Source of the DNA: an uncultured Desulfomonile sp.
GTDB lineage: Bacteria > Desulfobacterota > Desulfomonilia > Desulfomonilales > Desulfomonilaceae
Reading direction: 5' to 3'
DNA length: 8,013 bases
Assembly: GCA_937915285.1 (NCBI GenBank)
Contig: CALDNG010000425.1
Coordinates: forward strand, 1-8,013
Shown: positions 1 through 6,147 of the stretch, in pieces
How the letters are laid out: the number at the start of each line of letters is the position of its first letter
How positions within the stretch are numbered: the first letter of the stretch is position 1
Notes under the pieces: generated by a model
What the model saw: only the letters and a program-made list of their open reading frames with translations
Databases searched by the model: none
Told to the model about the DNA's origin: nothing
Position numbers and translations under genes: made by a program

Positions 1-1144
1 CGATCTCAATGGCAAGGCCGGAGCTTTTTCTGGCTTGAGCAAATTCCCCCTTGTCTTTAAGTACCCACGCCTTCCCATGTAAAGCCCAGGCCTGATTCAG
101 TTTGGAACCCATTTTTAGTGCTCTGCTGTAACTCTCGTCATACAGGCCTAATGCCCTGTCATAATCGCCGTAAGCAAGGTAAACAGCGCCCAGGTTCCCC
201 CTGACCTGTCCGGACGTCCCTTCCACTCCCCTAGCATCCAGAATTTCAAGCGAGGATTTGTAGTTCCGCTCCGCACTGGAATAATCTCCGAGTTTCCAGT
301 CAACGTTCCCGATGTTATTGTAAATTATCCCCGTCAGTATCTGTGAGCCTGATTCAATGGAGAGTTGAAGGGCTTTTCGGTAGTAGTCCAAAGCCTTGGA
401 ATATTCGGACCATGACTCATGGATGTGTCCGACATTATTGAGGAGAGACGCCTGTCTGGAGCTATTAGGATTTGTTTCGTAATATTTCAGGGCAGAGTTA
501 AGGTTGTCGAGGGCCTCTCGGTAATTGCATTGCTGGACTAGAATGGCCCCTTGTCGTTCTTTAACCATGGCTTGACTTAACCTGTCACCTCTTGGTGCGA
601 ATCCAGAGGCCTGGCCAATTACATTCAAGGCGGATTCCAGCCTGGTCAACTGAATCAATGAGTCCGTCTTGTTGATCAGGATCGAAAAAAGCTCGTTATT
701 GTCGGTGGATGTATTCTTACCTACAAGATCAAATGCCTGGTCATAACATTTGATGGCGCTATCATACTTACTTTGCGCCGCAAGTATTCTTCCTTGAACG
801 TGTAGAGCCTTTCCCCTTTCCACATTCCTGTTGAGTGATTGAAAAACGGATTGAGCGCGGTTGATCATGTTAGTGGCCGTATTCAGGTCTGATAGTTCCA
901 GATGGGTTCGGGCAAGGTAAAAATCGGCCACAGCCTCACAATAGGCATCGCCAGAGCAGGCCTGACGCATCCTGTCGAATGTCAAGGCCGCCTGCCGGAA
1001 ATTAGACTTTTCCAGCAGTGTCTCGCCCTCTTTATTGAGCGCCAAGGCTTCTTTCATATCTGCTTGAGCGCTACAGACAGTCCACGCGATCACAACGATG
1101 AACGCCCATGCCAGGAAGAAAAAACGGCCATACTTGAATCTCAT
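1..1144 (-). CDS. Exported TPR-repeat protein, N-terminal part (runs off left edge)
   Basis: The reverse strand is open from the ATG at 1144 to the window edge, giving 381 residues with no stop. Residues 1-26 form a signal peptide: basic MRFKYGR, a hydrophobic stretch, then a likely cleavage site after CSA. The rest is helical TPR: helix pairs lie near 110-142, 192-222, 232-263, 272-303, 313-343 and 350-381. The Asn-x-Gly position recurs every 40 residues (G239, G279, G319), and typical TPR signatures such as GDYSSAERNYKSSLEI and YGDYDRALGLYDES are present. A GAGG ribosome binding site at 1153-1156 (reverse strand) lies 8 bases before the ATG and supports this start. TPR arrays bind protein partners; in bacteria a 40-residue array like this often precedes a CHAT peptidase or kinase domain, but any such domain lies outside the window. 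Function is unknown. It is transcribed divergently from the outer-membrane protein gene. Confidence 0.88.
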   Translation of the reverse strand, partial: MRFKYGRFFFLAWAFIVVIAWTVCSAQADMKEALALNKEGETLLEKSNFRQAALTFDRMRQACSGDAYCEAVADFYLARTHLELSDLNTATNMINRAQSVFQSLNRNVERGKALHVQGRILAAQSKYDSAIKCYDQAFDLVGKNTSTDNNELFSILINKTDSLIQLTRLESALNVIGQASGFAPRGDRLSQAMVKERQGAILVQQCNYREALDNLNSALKYYETNPNSSRQASLLNNVGHIHESWSEYSKALDYYRKALQLSIESGSQILTGIIYNNIGNVDWKLGDYSSAERNYKSSLEILDARGVEGTSGQVRGNLGAVYLAYGDYDRALGLYDESYSRALKMGSKLNQAWALHGKAWVLKDKGEFAQARKSSGLAIEI

Positions 1145-1152
1145 TTTCTGAA

Positions 1153-1176
1153 CCTCAAAAAACGCCGCTTACGGCA
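1153..1176 (-). promoter_or_regulatory. RBS and short hairpin-plus-T-run in the TPR gene leader
   Basis: Read on the reverse strand, GCCG-TAAG-CGGC (1175 to 1164) is followed by G, six T (1162-1157) and the GAGG ribosome binding site (1156-1153). The order hairpin, T-run, RBS resembles a small attenuator. The stem is only 4 bp, so termination would be inefficient and the likeness may be chance. The RBS itself is secure. Confidence 0.4.
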
Positions 1177-1233
1177 AGCATTTTTGTGAAGAGCTGAGGG
1201 TTAATTCCAGAAACACTTGCAATCAATACAGAA

Positions 1234-1242
1234 ATTATAGCA
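1234..1242 (-). promoter_or_regulatory. Extended -10 promoter of the TPR gene
   Basis: On the reverse strand the sequence is TGC-TATAAT, a perfect -10 hexamer (1239-1234) with the TGn extension (1242-1240). The best upstream -35 candidate is TTGTTT, 15 bases away, so the extended -10 would have to carry recognition. Transcription would start near 1227, leaving a leader of about 80 bases before the ATG at 1144. Confidence 0.55.
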
Positions 1243-1413
1243 TTACCGAGGATTAAACAACTCCGCAAATCCACGTGTGACAACCATTTTTTAAAGAGCG
1301 CGCCCCAAGGTTCCAAGATGGCGCCTACGGTTTCAAACAATGTCATTCGATCATGAAATGGAATTCCAGAGCGCCACGAACAGTCCAATTATAAACGTTT
1401 TTAAACTTTTTTC

Positions 1414-1444
1414 TTGACATTCTCAGCGGTTAGTATTGTATAGT
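1414..1444 (+). promoter_or_regulatory. Sigma-70-type promoter of the outer-membrane protein gene
   Basis: A perfect -35 box TTGACA lies at 1414-1419. The best -10 is TATAGT at 1439-1444 (5 of 6 to TATAAT, spacing 19); TGTATA at 1437-1442 gives the ideal spacing of 17 with a poorer match. The A/T-rich run before the -35 could act as an UP element. The expected transcript starts near 1451, about 54 bases before the start codon. Confidence 0.6.
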
Positions 1445-1490
1445 TCACCGTAAGGTATTGTCATTTTAATATTGTTATTCAATTGGGGTT

Positions 1491-1497
1491 AGGAGGT
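1491..1497 (+). promoter_or_regulatory. Strong RBS that fixes the start at 1505
   Basis: AGGAGGT at 1491-1497 is a near-perfect Shine-Dalgarno sequence, 7 bases before the ATG at 1505. An in-frame GTG at 1496 overlaps this element and so cannot be the start. Confidence 0.85.
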
Positions 1498-1504
1498 GTT
1501 TTTC

Positions 1505-2461
1505 ATGCCTAAGAACCGAAGGTTATTACTTTTTGCAGCCACCGTGGCATTGATGTCTTTCATGTCGGCGTATGCAATGGCTGGTGGTCCTGCAGCGGGG
1601 CAGGCCGGGACTTCCGAGCGATCTGCTTTTCCTTTTGGAGGAAGCGGCGCTGGTGTTGGAAGTGGGACGCCTACCGGGGGATTTTCACTCGGTGGCGGTG
1701 TGGGCTCAGCCAACATAGTCGGGAGCAACGGACCGAGCGACGCGTTAAATCTCTCGGATGTCGGAATAAATGACACATTCATCTGGAACCTGCGCGCTAT
1801 GTATGAAACATCGCTGATGGGTCTTTTCTTCAGACTTGGCGGCGACTTCTACAGTGCAAAATATACAGGATCTGTTGGATCGTATTCCGGTCATGCCCAC
1901 CCTGTATTGGCAGTGGGTCAGGGCGCAGAGGGAACACTCGACACAACCATGTGGTTCATAAACCTGGATTTCGATCTGGCTTCAGCCTTCTGGCAGAACG
2001 GCCGCATCATGATTGGACCAAGAATCCAGTACGCCAACTACTATGACAACTTTCAGGTCACAAACACCACAACCAATAATTCCAGCAACTCGTCACGAAG
2101 CGAGGGCATGTTTGGAATTGGATTTGCCGGTGGAATAGATCTGGGCAAAATAAGCGGATTCGTTTACAAGGACACTTGGGGAACCCTCTCTCCGGGCATA
2201 TTCTTCGCCGCGACTTTTGGCAAGGGCGGAAACATGCGTTATGACACCTACGAAGTCATGGCAAGACTATATCAGTCAAACACCAACAATTTCGTCGCCA
2301 TGAACATGAGCCCTACGCTGTATGCTGAAATAGGTGTTCAGGGATTCCGTTACAAAGAGACCAGAGACGACACAGATAACGTTGTCGTTTGGTGGGGCCA
2401 CAACTCGAACGCAGATTACAGGGTGACCGCGCTAATGGCTCGAGTGATGGTCGGTTTCTAG
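1505..2461 (+). CDS. Outer-membrane beta-barrel protein, family not recognised
   Basis: A 318-residue protein. Residues 1-26 are a signal peptide (MPKNRR, hydrophobic core, cleavage after AYAMA). Residues 27-76 form a low-complexity Gly/Ser/Ala linker containing GGSGAGVGSG and GGFSLGGGVGS. From about 90 on, the chain alternates polar and hydrophobic residues with many aromatics, for example LMGLFFRLGGDFYSAKY and GRIMIGPRIQYANYYDNF, as in outer-membrane strands. It ends in MARVMVGF; a C-terminal Phe is the usual signal for BAM-mediated insertion. An Asn/Ser/Thr-rich stretch at 187-198 is probably a surface loop. The protein should fold as a small barrel in the outer membrane, but whether it is a channel, adhesin or structural protein cannot be said. 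It has its own promoter, strong RBS and terminator, so it is a single-gene unit that may be well expressed. Confidence 0.85.
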   Translation: MPKNRRLLLFAATVALMSFMSAYAMAGGPAAGQAGTSERSAFPFGGSGAGVGSGTPTGGFSLGGGVGSANIVGSNGPSDALNLSDVGINDTFIWNLRAMYETSLMGLFFRLGGDFYSAKYTGSVGSYSGHAHPVLAVGQGAEGTLDTTMWFINLDFDLASAFWQNGRIMIGPRIQYANYYDNFQVTNTTTNNSSNSSRSEGMFGIGFAGGIDLGKISGFVYKDTWGTLSPGIFFAATFGKGGNMRYDTYEVMARLYQSNTNNFVAMNMSPTLYAEIGVQGFRYKETRDDTDNVVVWWGHNSNADYRVTALMARVMVGF

Positions 2462-2484
2462 AAAACAGCGCTTCTCAAAAAAGA

Positions 2485-2520
2485 ATTGCTTTGAGCAATG
2501 CTGGGTCAAAGGTCTTGCTC
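2485..2520 (+). other. Two mutually exclusive small hairpins in the 3' UTR
   Basis: ATTGCT (2485-2490) can pair with AGCAAT (2494-2499) across a 3-base loop. GAGCAA (2493-2498) can instead pair with TTGCTC (2515-2520). The two stems share bases, so only one can form at a time. They lie between the stop codon at 2461 and the terminator. Both arms are 6 bp and perfect; a function is not established. Confidence 0.35.
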
Positions 2521-2539
2521 TAAGCCATATCCTTACTTG

Positions 2540-2566
2540 GCCCTCCTGAACGGAGGGCTTTTTTTT
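2540..2566 (+). terminator. Intrinsic terminator of the outer-membrane protein gene
   Basis: GCCCTCC (2540-2546), a 5-base TGAAC loop and GGAGGGC (2552-2558) make a perfect 7-bp GC-rich stem, followed at once by eight T (2559-2566). This is a canonical Rho-independent terminator about 80 bases past the stop codon. Confidence 0.95.
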
Positions 2567-2633
2567 GGCCGAAAAGATCAGAATCAGACTCATACAATGA
2601 CGAAATTCAGCCAGCATGGTCATGGCACATTAG

Positions 2634-2664
2634 AGTTGACTCAACTGAAATTTTAATAGATACT
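2634..2664 (+). promoter_or_regulatory. Possible promoter with palindromic operator-like site
   Basis: AGTTGA-C-TCAACT (2634-2646) is a perfect 13-base palindrome. It contains TTGACT (2636-2641), a 5-of-6 match to the -35 box. GATACT at 2659-2664 is a 4-of-6 -10 candidate at spacing 17. A regulator bound to the palindrome would block the -35. If this drives dctP the leader would be about 520 bases long, so the assignment is uncertain. Confidence 0.35.
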
Positions 2665-2688
2665 TAATTCATTAACAAATACTTAATT
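2660..2688 (+). repeat. Direct repeat ATACTTAATT, 19-base period
   Basis: The same ten bases occur at 2660-2669 and 2679-2688. The 19-base period is close to two DNA helical turns, so two protein subunits could bind on nearly the same face. The repeat lies at and just after the possible -10 at 2659-2664. In AT-rich DNA such a repeat could also arise by chance. Confidence 0.4.
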
Positions 2689-3007
2689 TGTCCATTCGAG
2701 AGAATTGGCGGCATCAAGGACAAGAAATCAATTTTTGTAAATATTTCAGTGTCTGGTTAAATATTGTATTATGAAGGAACAAATCAAAGTGTAATCGGTG
2801 AGATTTCGATTTTAGAAATAAAACTCGGACTTGCCTCTCGGTCTGGAATGGATGTTTTGTCTCATCCGATGGAGAGATAATTACCAAGATTTTAATGCAA
2901 GGAAATGGCCTCAACTTCGAACCCCTGCTTTCGTTTTGTTACGTTTTTCAGACTTGGCGCTTACGTCATCTTTCATCATTAGATGATTCGTGTCCATTAA
3001 GGCCAGT

Positions 3008-3148
3008 ATGCGCCTGGGGCAAAGTAACTCAATTTCAATGAAACATTCTCTACCTCGCAACGTCTTGGCGGTAATATCCATGAACTTTTTAGGTGTTATT
3101 GGATGTTTTGCCCGGCCGAACCTGACTGTGGCTGAGAAATGGTCCTAA
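3008..3148 (+). CDS. Doubtful small ORF, possible lipoprotein-like or leader peptide
   Basis: A 46-codon frame runs from ATG 3008 to TAA 3146-3148, ending 38 bases before dctP. A weak TAAGG (2998-3002) precedes the ATG. Inside is a hydrophobic stretch, NVLAVISMNFLGVIGC, that ends in V-I-G-C, which fits a lipoprotein signal-peptidase II box; only about 13 residues would follow the Cys. I do not recognise it. It may be a tiny lipoprotein, a translated leader of the TRAP operon, or a chance frame. Confidence 0.2.
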   Translation: MRLGQSNSISMKHSLPRNVLAVISMNFLGVIGCFARPNLTVAEKWS

Positions 3149-3186
3149 TTTTCGGATCGACTGATTGCTCACAATGGAGGTCGTCT

Positions 3187-4254
3187 ATGAAAAGAGTCAT
3201 TTTGTTAGCGGTAGCGCTCTTCGTTTCGATAGCGCTGCTTTCGTCCATCGCTACGGTATCTGCTCAGGATTCCAAGCTACACCTCAAATTTAGCACCTGG
3301 CATCCACCAGCAAGCCGCGAAGTCACAACGGTCTGGATTCCTATGCTTGAGGAACTTCAGAAGCGCAGCAATGGCCGCATCACTTATACGATGTATGCGG
3401 GAGGAGCCCTTGGTAAGGGTCCGGAACATTTTGACATAGTCAAGAAGGGCCTGGCGGACATGGGTTACTTCACAGCCACATGGACACCAGGAAAATTTCC
3501 TCTCACGGATGTGCTCTCTCTGGCTGCCTGGGTAGATGGTAAGGATTTAGCCACCAACATCGGTAACGAGATGCTTCACAAGGTTCTGGATAAAGAATTT
3601 CAGGATGTGAAGGTCATAGAACTCAACGGTTGCATTCAGGCGTTTGTTTACACCACCAAACCGGTTAAGAGCCTTGAAGATCTCAAGGGTAAGAAGCTTC
3701 GCTCTCCTGGTGGGATGCAAACAGCTTACATCAAGGCGCTCGGCGCTGAACCGGTGTTCATGCCCTTGGGAGATGTGTATATGGCCATGGATACAGGAAC
3801 CATCGATGGCTTGGTAACCTGCCCGCCGCTAATCCTTGCTTTCAAATTGCATGAGGTTGCAAAGCATGCCGTCAAGGCCACCTTTGGTTGTGTTTCTGAA
3901 GGGGTGATAATGAACAAGAAGACATGGGACAAGACACCGCCAGACCTTCAGAAGATTATTATGGAAGTTTGCGGGAACCCGTTTGCGACTACACACGGCT
4001 TGAGCAAGGATGTTTACGCCAAGATGATGGACGAGTTGAAGGCCAAGGGCGTGACCATCTATGATCTACCGCCTGAAGAAGAGGCTGCGTGGTTCAAGGA
4101 ATTCCAGAATTGCACACGCAAGTGGGCTGAAGATTTGGCAAAGCAGGGGCTTCCGGCAAAAGAGGCTGTCTTGATGTACAATCAGATCGCTAACAGCTTA
4201 GGAACTGCTTGCGTGGCATGCCCACCGGAATGGGTGGAGCCCGAAAAAAAATAG
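3187..4254 (+). CDS. dctP: TRAP transporter periplasmic solute-binding protein (DctP family)
   Basis: A 355-residue protein that binds the transported solute in the periplasm and delivers it to DctQM. Residues 1-26 are a signal peptide with cleavage after VSA. Family marks include STWHPP (36-41), the KGKKLRSPGG segment (168-176) with R172 at the place of the conserved Arg that salt-bridges carboxylate ligands, and MPLGDVYMAMDTGTIDG (192-208). The start at 3187 follows TGGAGGT (3175-3181); an in-frame ATG at 3139 lacks an RBS and would mask the signal peptide. The mature protein has seven Cys (149, 212, 235, 262, 309, 342, 345), more than is usual for this family, and the last two form CVAC near the C terminus. 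It is the first gene of a probable operon with dctQ, dctM and an aldehyde dehydrogenase. The ligand is probably an organic acid, inferred from the Arg and the family. Confidence 0.93.
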   Translation: MKRVILLAVALFVSIALLSSIATVSAQDSKLHLKFSTWHPPASREVTTVWIPMLEELQKRSNGRITYTMYAGGALGKGPEHFDIVKKGLADMGYFTATWTPGKFPLTDVLSLAAWVDGKDLATNIGNEMLHKVLDKEFQDVKVIELNGCIQAFVYTTKPVKSLEDLKGKKLRSPGGMQTAYIKALGAEPVFMPLGDVYMAMDTGTIDGLVTCPPLILAFKLHEVAKHAVKATFGCVSEGVIMNKKTWDKTPPDLQKIIMEVCGNPFATTHGLSKDVYAKMMDELKAKGVTIYDLPPEEEAAWFKEFQNCTRKWAEDLAKQGLPAKEAVLMYNQIANSLGTACVACPPEWVEPEKK

Positions 4255-4272
4255 GTTCTTTATTGGGGAACC
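4254..4272 (+). promoter_or_regulatory. Stem-loop between dctP and dctQ
   Basis: GGTTC (4254-4258) pairs with GAACC (4268-4272), and two G-U pairs (4259-4267, 4260-4266) shorten the loop to five bases. No T-run follows, so this is not a terminator. Intercistronic hairpins after a binding-protein gene commonly protect that part of the mRNA, which would give more binding protein than membrane subunits. That role is inferred here. Confidence 0.45.
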
Positions 4273-4290
4273 GGTTGATAAGAGGTCATC

Positions 4291-4770
4291 ATGTTTTTCA
4301 TGATTCGCAATTTCATCCAGGCTGTCACACGCTTTTTGGGCTCTGTGGGCATGCTCTTGATTTTCCCAATGATGCTTCTGACAACTGCTGACGCTACCTT
4401 GAGGGACGTCTGGTCAAAACCTATTCCCGGGGCGTTCGAGATGTCAAGCTTCATTCTGTCGGTCTTTATTCTGCTGGGTATTGCTTACGCCCATCAGATG
4501 AAAGATCACGTGAGGGTGACCATCCTTGTTGACCGGCTTCCCGTAAAGTTAGGCCTTTTAATGAGTATTTTTACAACACTTTTGAGCATGTCGGTAATTG
4601 CTGTGATGGCATGGCAGGGATGGGTACTGACGTTCGAGACTGTATCGGTTTCCGACATGCTTAGAATTCCCCAATGGCCCTTTCGATTACTGGTTTTCAT
4701 TTGCGGGGTGTTCCTGTTCCTGGAACTCTTTTTCGATCTCACAGACTATGCGAGGGGGCTATTCAAATGA
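4291..4770 (+). CDS. dctQ: TRAP transporter small membrane subunit (DctQ family)
   Basis: A 159-residue inner-membrane protein, of usual DctQ length. Four membrane helices are visible near residues 8-32, 48-68, 86-108 and 130-150. The family region runs from LRDVWSKPIPGAFEMSS (37-53) to the DHVRVTILVDRLP stretch (72-84), matching the conserved proline-Glu and His-x-Arg-Val positions after helices 1 and 2. DctQ partners DctM and is needed for binding-protein docking and transport. The start at 4291 follows AGAGGT (4281-4286), 36 bases after dctP. Its stop overlaps the dctM start in ATGA (4767-4770), so the two subunits are probably translationally coupled. Confidence 0.93.
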   Translation: MFFMIRNFIQAVTRFLGSVGMLLIFPMMLLTTADATLRDVWSKPIPGAFEMSSFILSVFILLGIAYAHQMKDHVRVTILVDRLPVKLGLLMSIFTTLLSMSVIAVMAWQGWVLTFETVSVSDMLRIPQWPFRLLVFICGVFLFLELFFDLTDYARGLFK

Positions 4771-6080
4771 TAACGGACCCGGTAGTAGTCGGAGCCATCG
4801 GCTCACTGGCAGTCTTTCTGCTCATATTCTGCGGGATGCATATAGCCTTTGCGATGATGTTCGTGGGATTTGTAGGGTTGACGACGCTGACATCCCTGGA
4901 CGCTGCCATGCCGGTTACGGCAAGCACAATGTGGGAGGTAGCCTCTTTCTATCCTTATACGGTCATACCGCTGTTCATTGTGATGGGTTCCCTTGCTGGG
5001 AGTTCCGGCATGACGACAGAACTCTATTCATCCTTCGACAAATGGACCAGGCGGGTTCCTGGCGGACTTGCTGTGGCTACCATTGGAGCATGTGGCGCAT
5101 TCGCTGCGGTCTCCGGTTCATCAGTCGCCACTGCGGCCACAATGGCTACGGTTGCATTACCTGAAATGGACCGGTTCAAATATGACCAGAAGTTATCTAC
5201 CGGTAGTGTTGCGGCAGGCGGCACCCTGGGCTTCCTGATTCCGCCCAGCATAGGGTTTGTTGTCTACGGAATGCTTACTGAGCAGTCCATAGGCAAGCTG
5301 CTTATTTCTGGAATTTTTCCTGGAATCCTGCTCGCCTCGGCCTACATTCTGGTGGTCATGGTATGGGTCAGAAAGTATCCTGAGTCAGCGCCTGTAAATC
5401 CAGAGATTGTGACTTGGAAGGAAAAAGTTAGGGCAATCAAGGGGGTTAAAGAACCCTTGTTTCTGTTTCTTTTCATCATGGGCGGAATCTATTCCGGATT
5501 CTTCACTCCTGATGAAGCTGGCGCTGTTGGAGCGACCCTTCTGGTAATTGTAGCGCTGCTAAAACGTAAACTGACCTGGCCGGCCTTGTCCCGTGCGATG
5601 GCCGAATCGTTACGTATATCGGCCATGGTGTTGATGCTTGTGGCCGGCGCCAACGTATTCAGTTATTTTATGGCCCTTTCAACCATACCGGTAAAGACTG
5701 CAGCATGGGTAATCAGTCTCAATGTTTCACCTTACGTGGTGCATGCGCTCATACTTTTGATTTACCTCCTGCTAGGATGTTTTATCGACGCCATATCAAT
5801 GATGGTTCTTACACTGCCGGTTGTATTTCCAATAATTCTGGCCCTGCATTTTGACCCTATATGGTTTGGTGTCATAGCGGTTTTGATGATGGAGGCCGGA
5901 CTGATTACCCCACCGATGGGATTAAATCTGTTCACGGTAGCAGGAGCGGCAAAGGGTGTGAATCTTGAGACAGTCATGAGGGGCGCTGCGCCATTCCTGA
6001 TGGCAATAATTGCCGTGGCTATCATATTAACCATATTCCCGGATATTGCTCTTTATCTACCTAATATGATGAAGAAATAG
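4767..6080 (+). CDS. dctM: TRAP transporter large membrane subunit (DctM family)
   Basis: A 437-residue, highly hydrophobic protein with about a dozen membrane segments; it is the ion-coupled permease (usually sodium-driven) of the TRAP system. Family motifs are PLFIVMG (68-74), GAFAAVSGSSVATAATM (110-126), AAGGTLGFLIPPSIGFVVYG (149-168), then in the second half GIYSGFFTPDEAGAVGA, DAISMMVLTLPVVFPI and GLITPPMGLNLFTVAG. The usual TPTEA is TPDEA here. The start is the ATG at 4767, which overlaps the dctQ stop and sits 8 bases behind GAGGGGG (4752-4758). The longer frame from 4674 lies inside dctQ and lacks an RBS. The length fits the family and no motif is broken. Confidence 0.95.
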   Translation: MITDPVVVGAIGSLAVFLLIFCGMHIAFAMMFVGFVGLTTLTSLDAAMPVTASTMWEVASFYPYTVIPLFIVMGSLAGSSGMTTELYSSFDKWTRRVPGGLAVATIGACGAFAAVSGSSVATAATMATVALPEMDRFKYDQKLSTGSVAAGGTLGFLIPPSIGFVVYGMLTEQSIGKLLISGIFPGILLASAYILVVMVWVRKYPESAPVNPEIVTWKEKVRAIKGVKEPLFLFLFIMGGIYSGFFTPDEAGAVGATLLVIVALLKRKLTWPALSRAMAESLRISAMVLMLVAGANVFSYFMALSTIPVKTAAWVISLNVSPYVVHALILLIYLLLGCFIDAISMMVLTLPVVFPIILALHFDPIWFGVIAVLMMEAGLITPPMGLNLFTVAGAAKGVNLETVMRGAAPFLMAIIAVAIILTIFPDIALYLPNMMKK

Positions 6081-6097
6081 CTAGCAACAGCAGCTAG
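6081..6097 (+). promoter_or_regulatory. Stem-loop between dctM and the dehydrogenase gene
   Basis: CTAGC (6081-6085) and GCTAG (6093-6097) pair across a 7-base loop directly after the dctM stop. There is no T-run, so read-through into the next gene is expected. It may adjust message stability; the short stem makes this tentative. Confidence 0.35.
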
Positions 6098-6147
6098 TGT
6101 TAAACAAAACGAGATTGGCTCTAAAGAGTCAGGGAGGTTGCGCGTTC

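Larger units (their letters stand above)
1145..1504. other. Divergent intergenic control region
   Basis: This 360-base gap separates two divergently read genes. It holds the left-facing extended -10 promoter and the right-facing TTGACA promoter, about 170 bases apart. Between them are a perfect 10-base palindrome TGGAATTCCA (1359-1368), a CACGTG hexamer near 1273 and a GCGCC/GGCGC inverted repeat around 1301-1324. A 77-residue reading frame on the reverse strand across this stretch overlaps the TPR promoter and is not considered a gene. Confidence 0.6.
2567..3186. other. Long AT-rich gap upstream of the TRAP operon
   Basis: No well-supported gene lies here. Visible items are a possible promoter overlapping a palindrome (2634-2664), a 10-base direct repeat (2660-2669 and 2679-2688), a TCATC-ATTA-GATGA hairpin (2973-2986) and a doubtful 46-codon ORF (3008-3148). 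I see no match to a riboswitch class I know. No strong sigma-70 or sigma-54 promoter is evident close to dctP, so the operon promoter is unresolved. Confidence 0.6.

Noticed and set aside
902..1189. 95-residue plus-strand frame
   Set aside because: It is antisense to the TPR gene, which has a signal peptide, RBS and regular repeats; the plus-strand translation has no such support.
1155..1388. 77-residue minus-strand frame with a hydrophobic stretch just upstream of the TPR gene
   Set aside because: It runs across the TPR promoter and leader, and I recognise no family in it.
2623..2640. TGGCAC followed by TTGAC, like a sigma-54 promoter
   Set aside because: The second element is two bases too far away and lacks the required GC at -12.
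2714..2914. 66-residue minus-strand frame in the long gap
   Set aside because: The only purine-rich motif is too close to the ATG (about 2 bases), and the composition is not coding-like.
3001..3080. GC-rich patch with a GGGGCAAAG run, considered as a riboswitch such as the c-di-GMP class
   Set aside because: The conserved core and paired stems could not be lined up.
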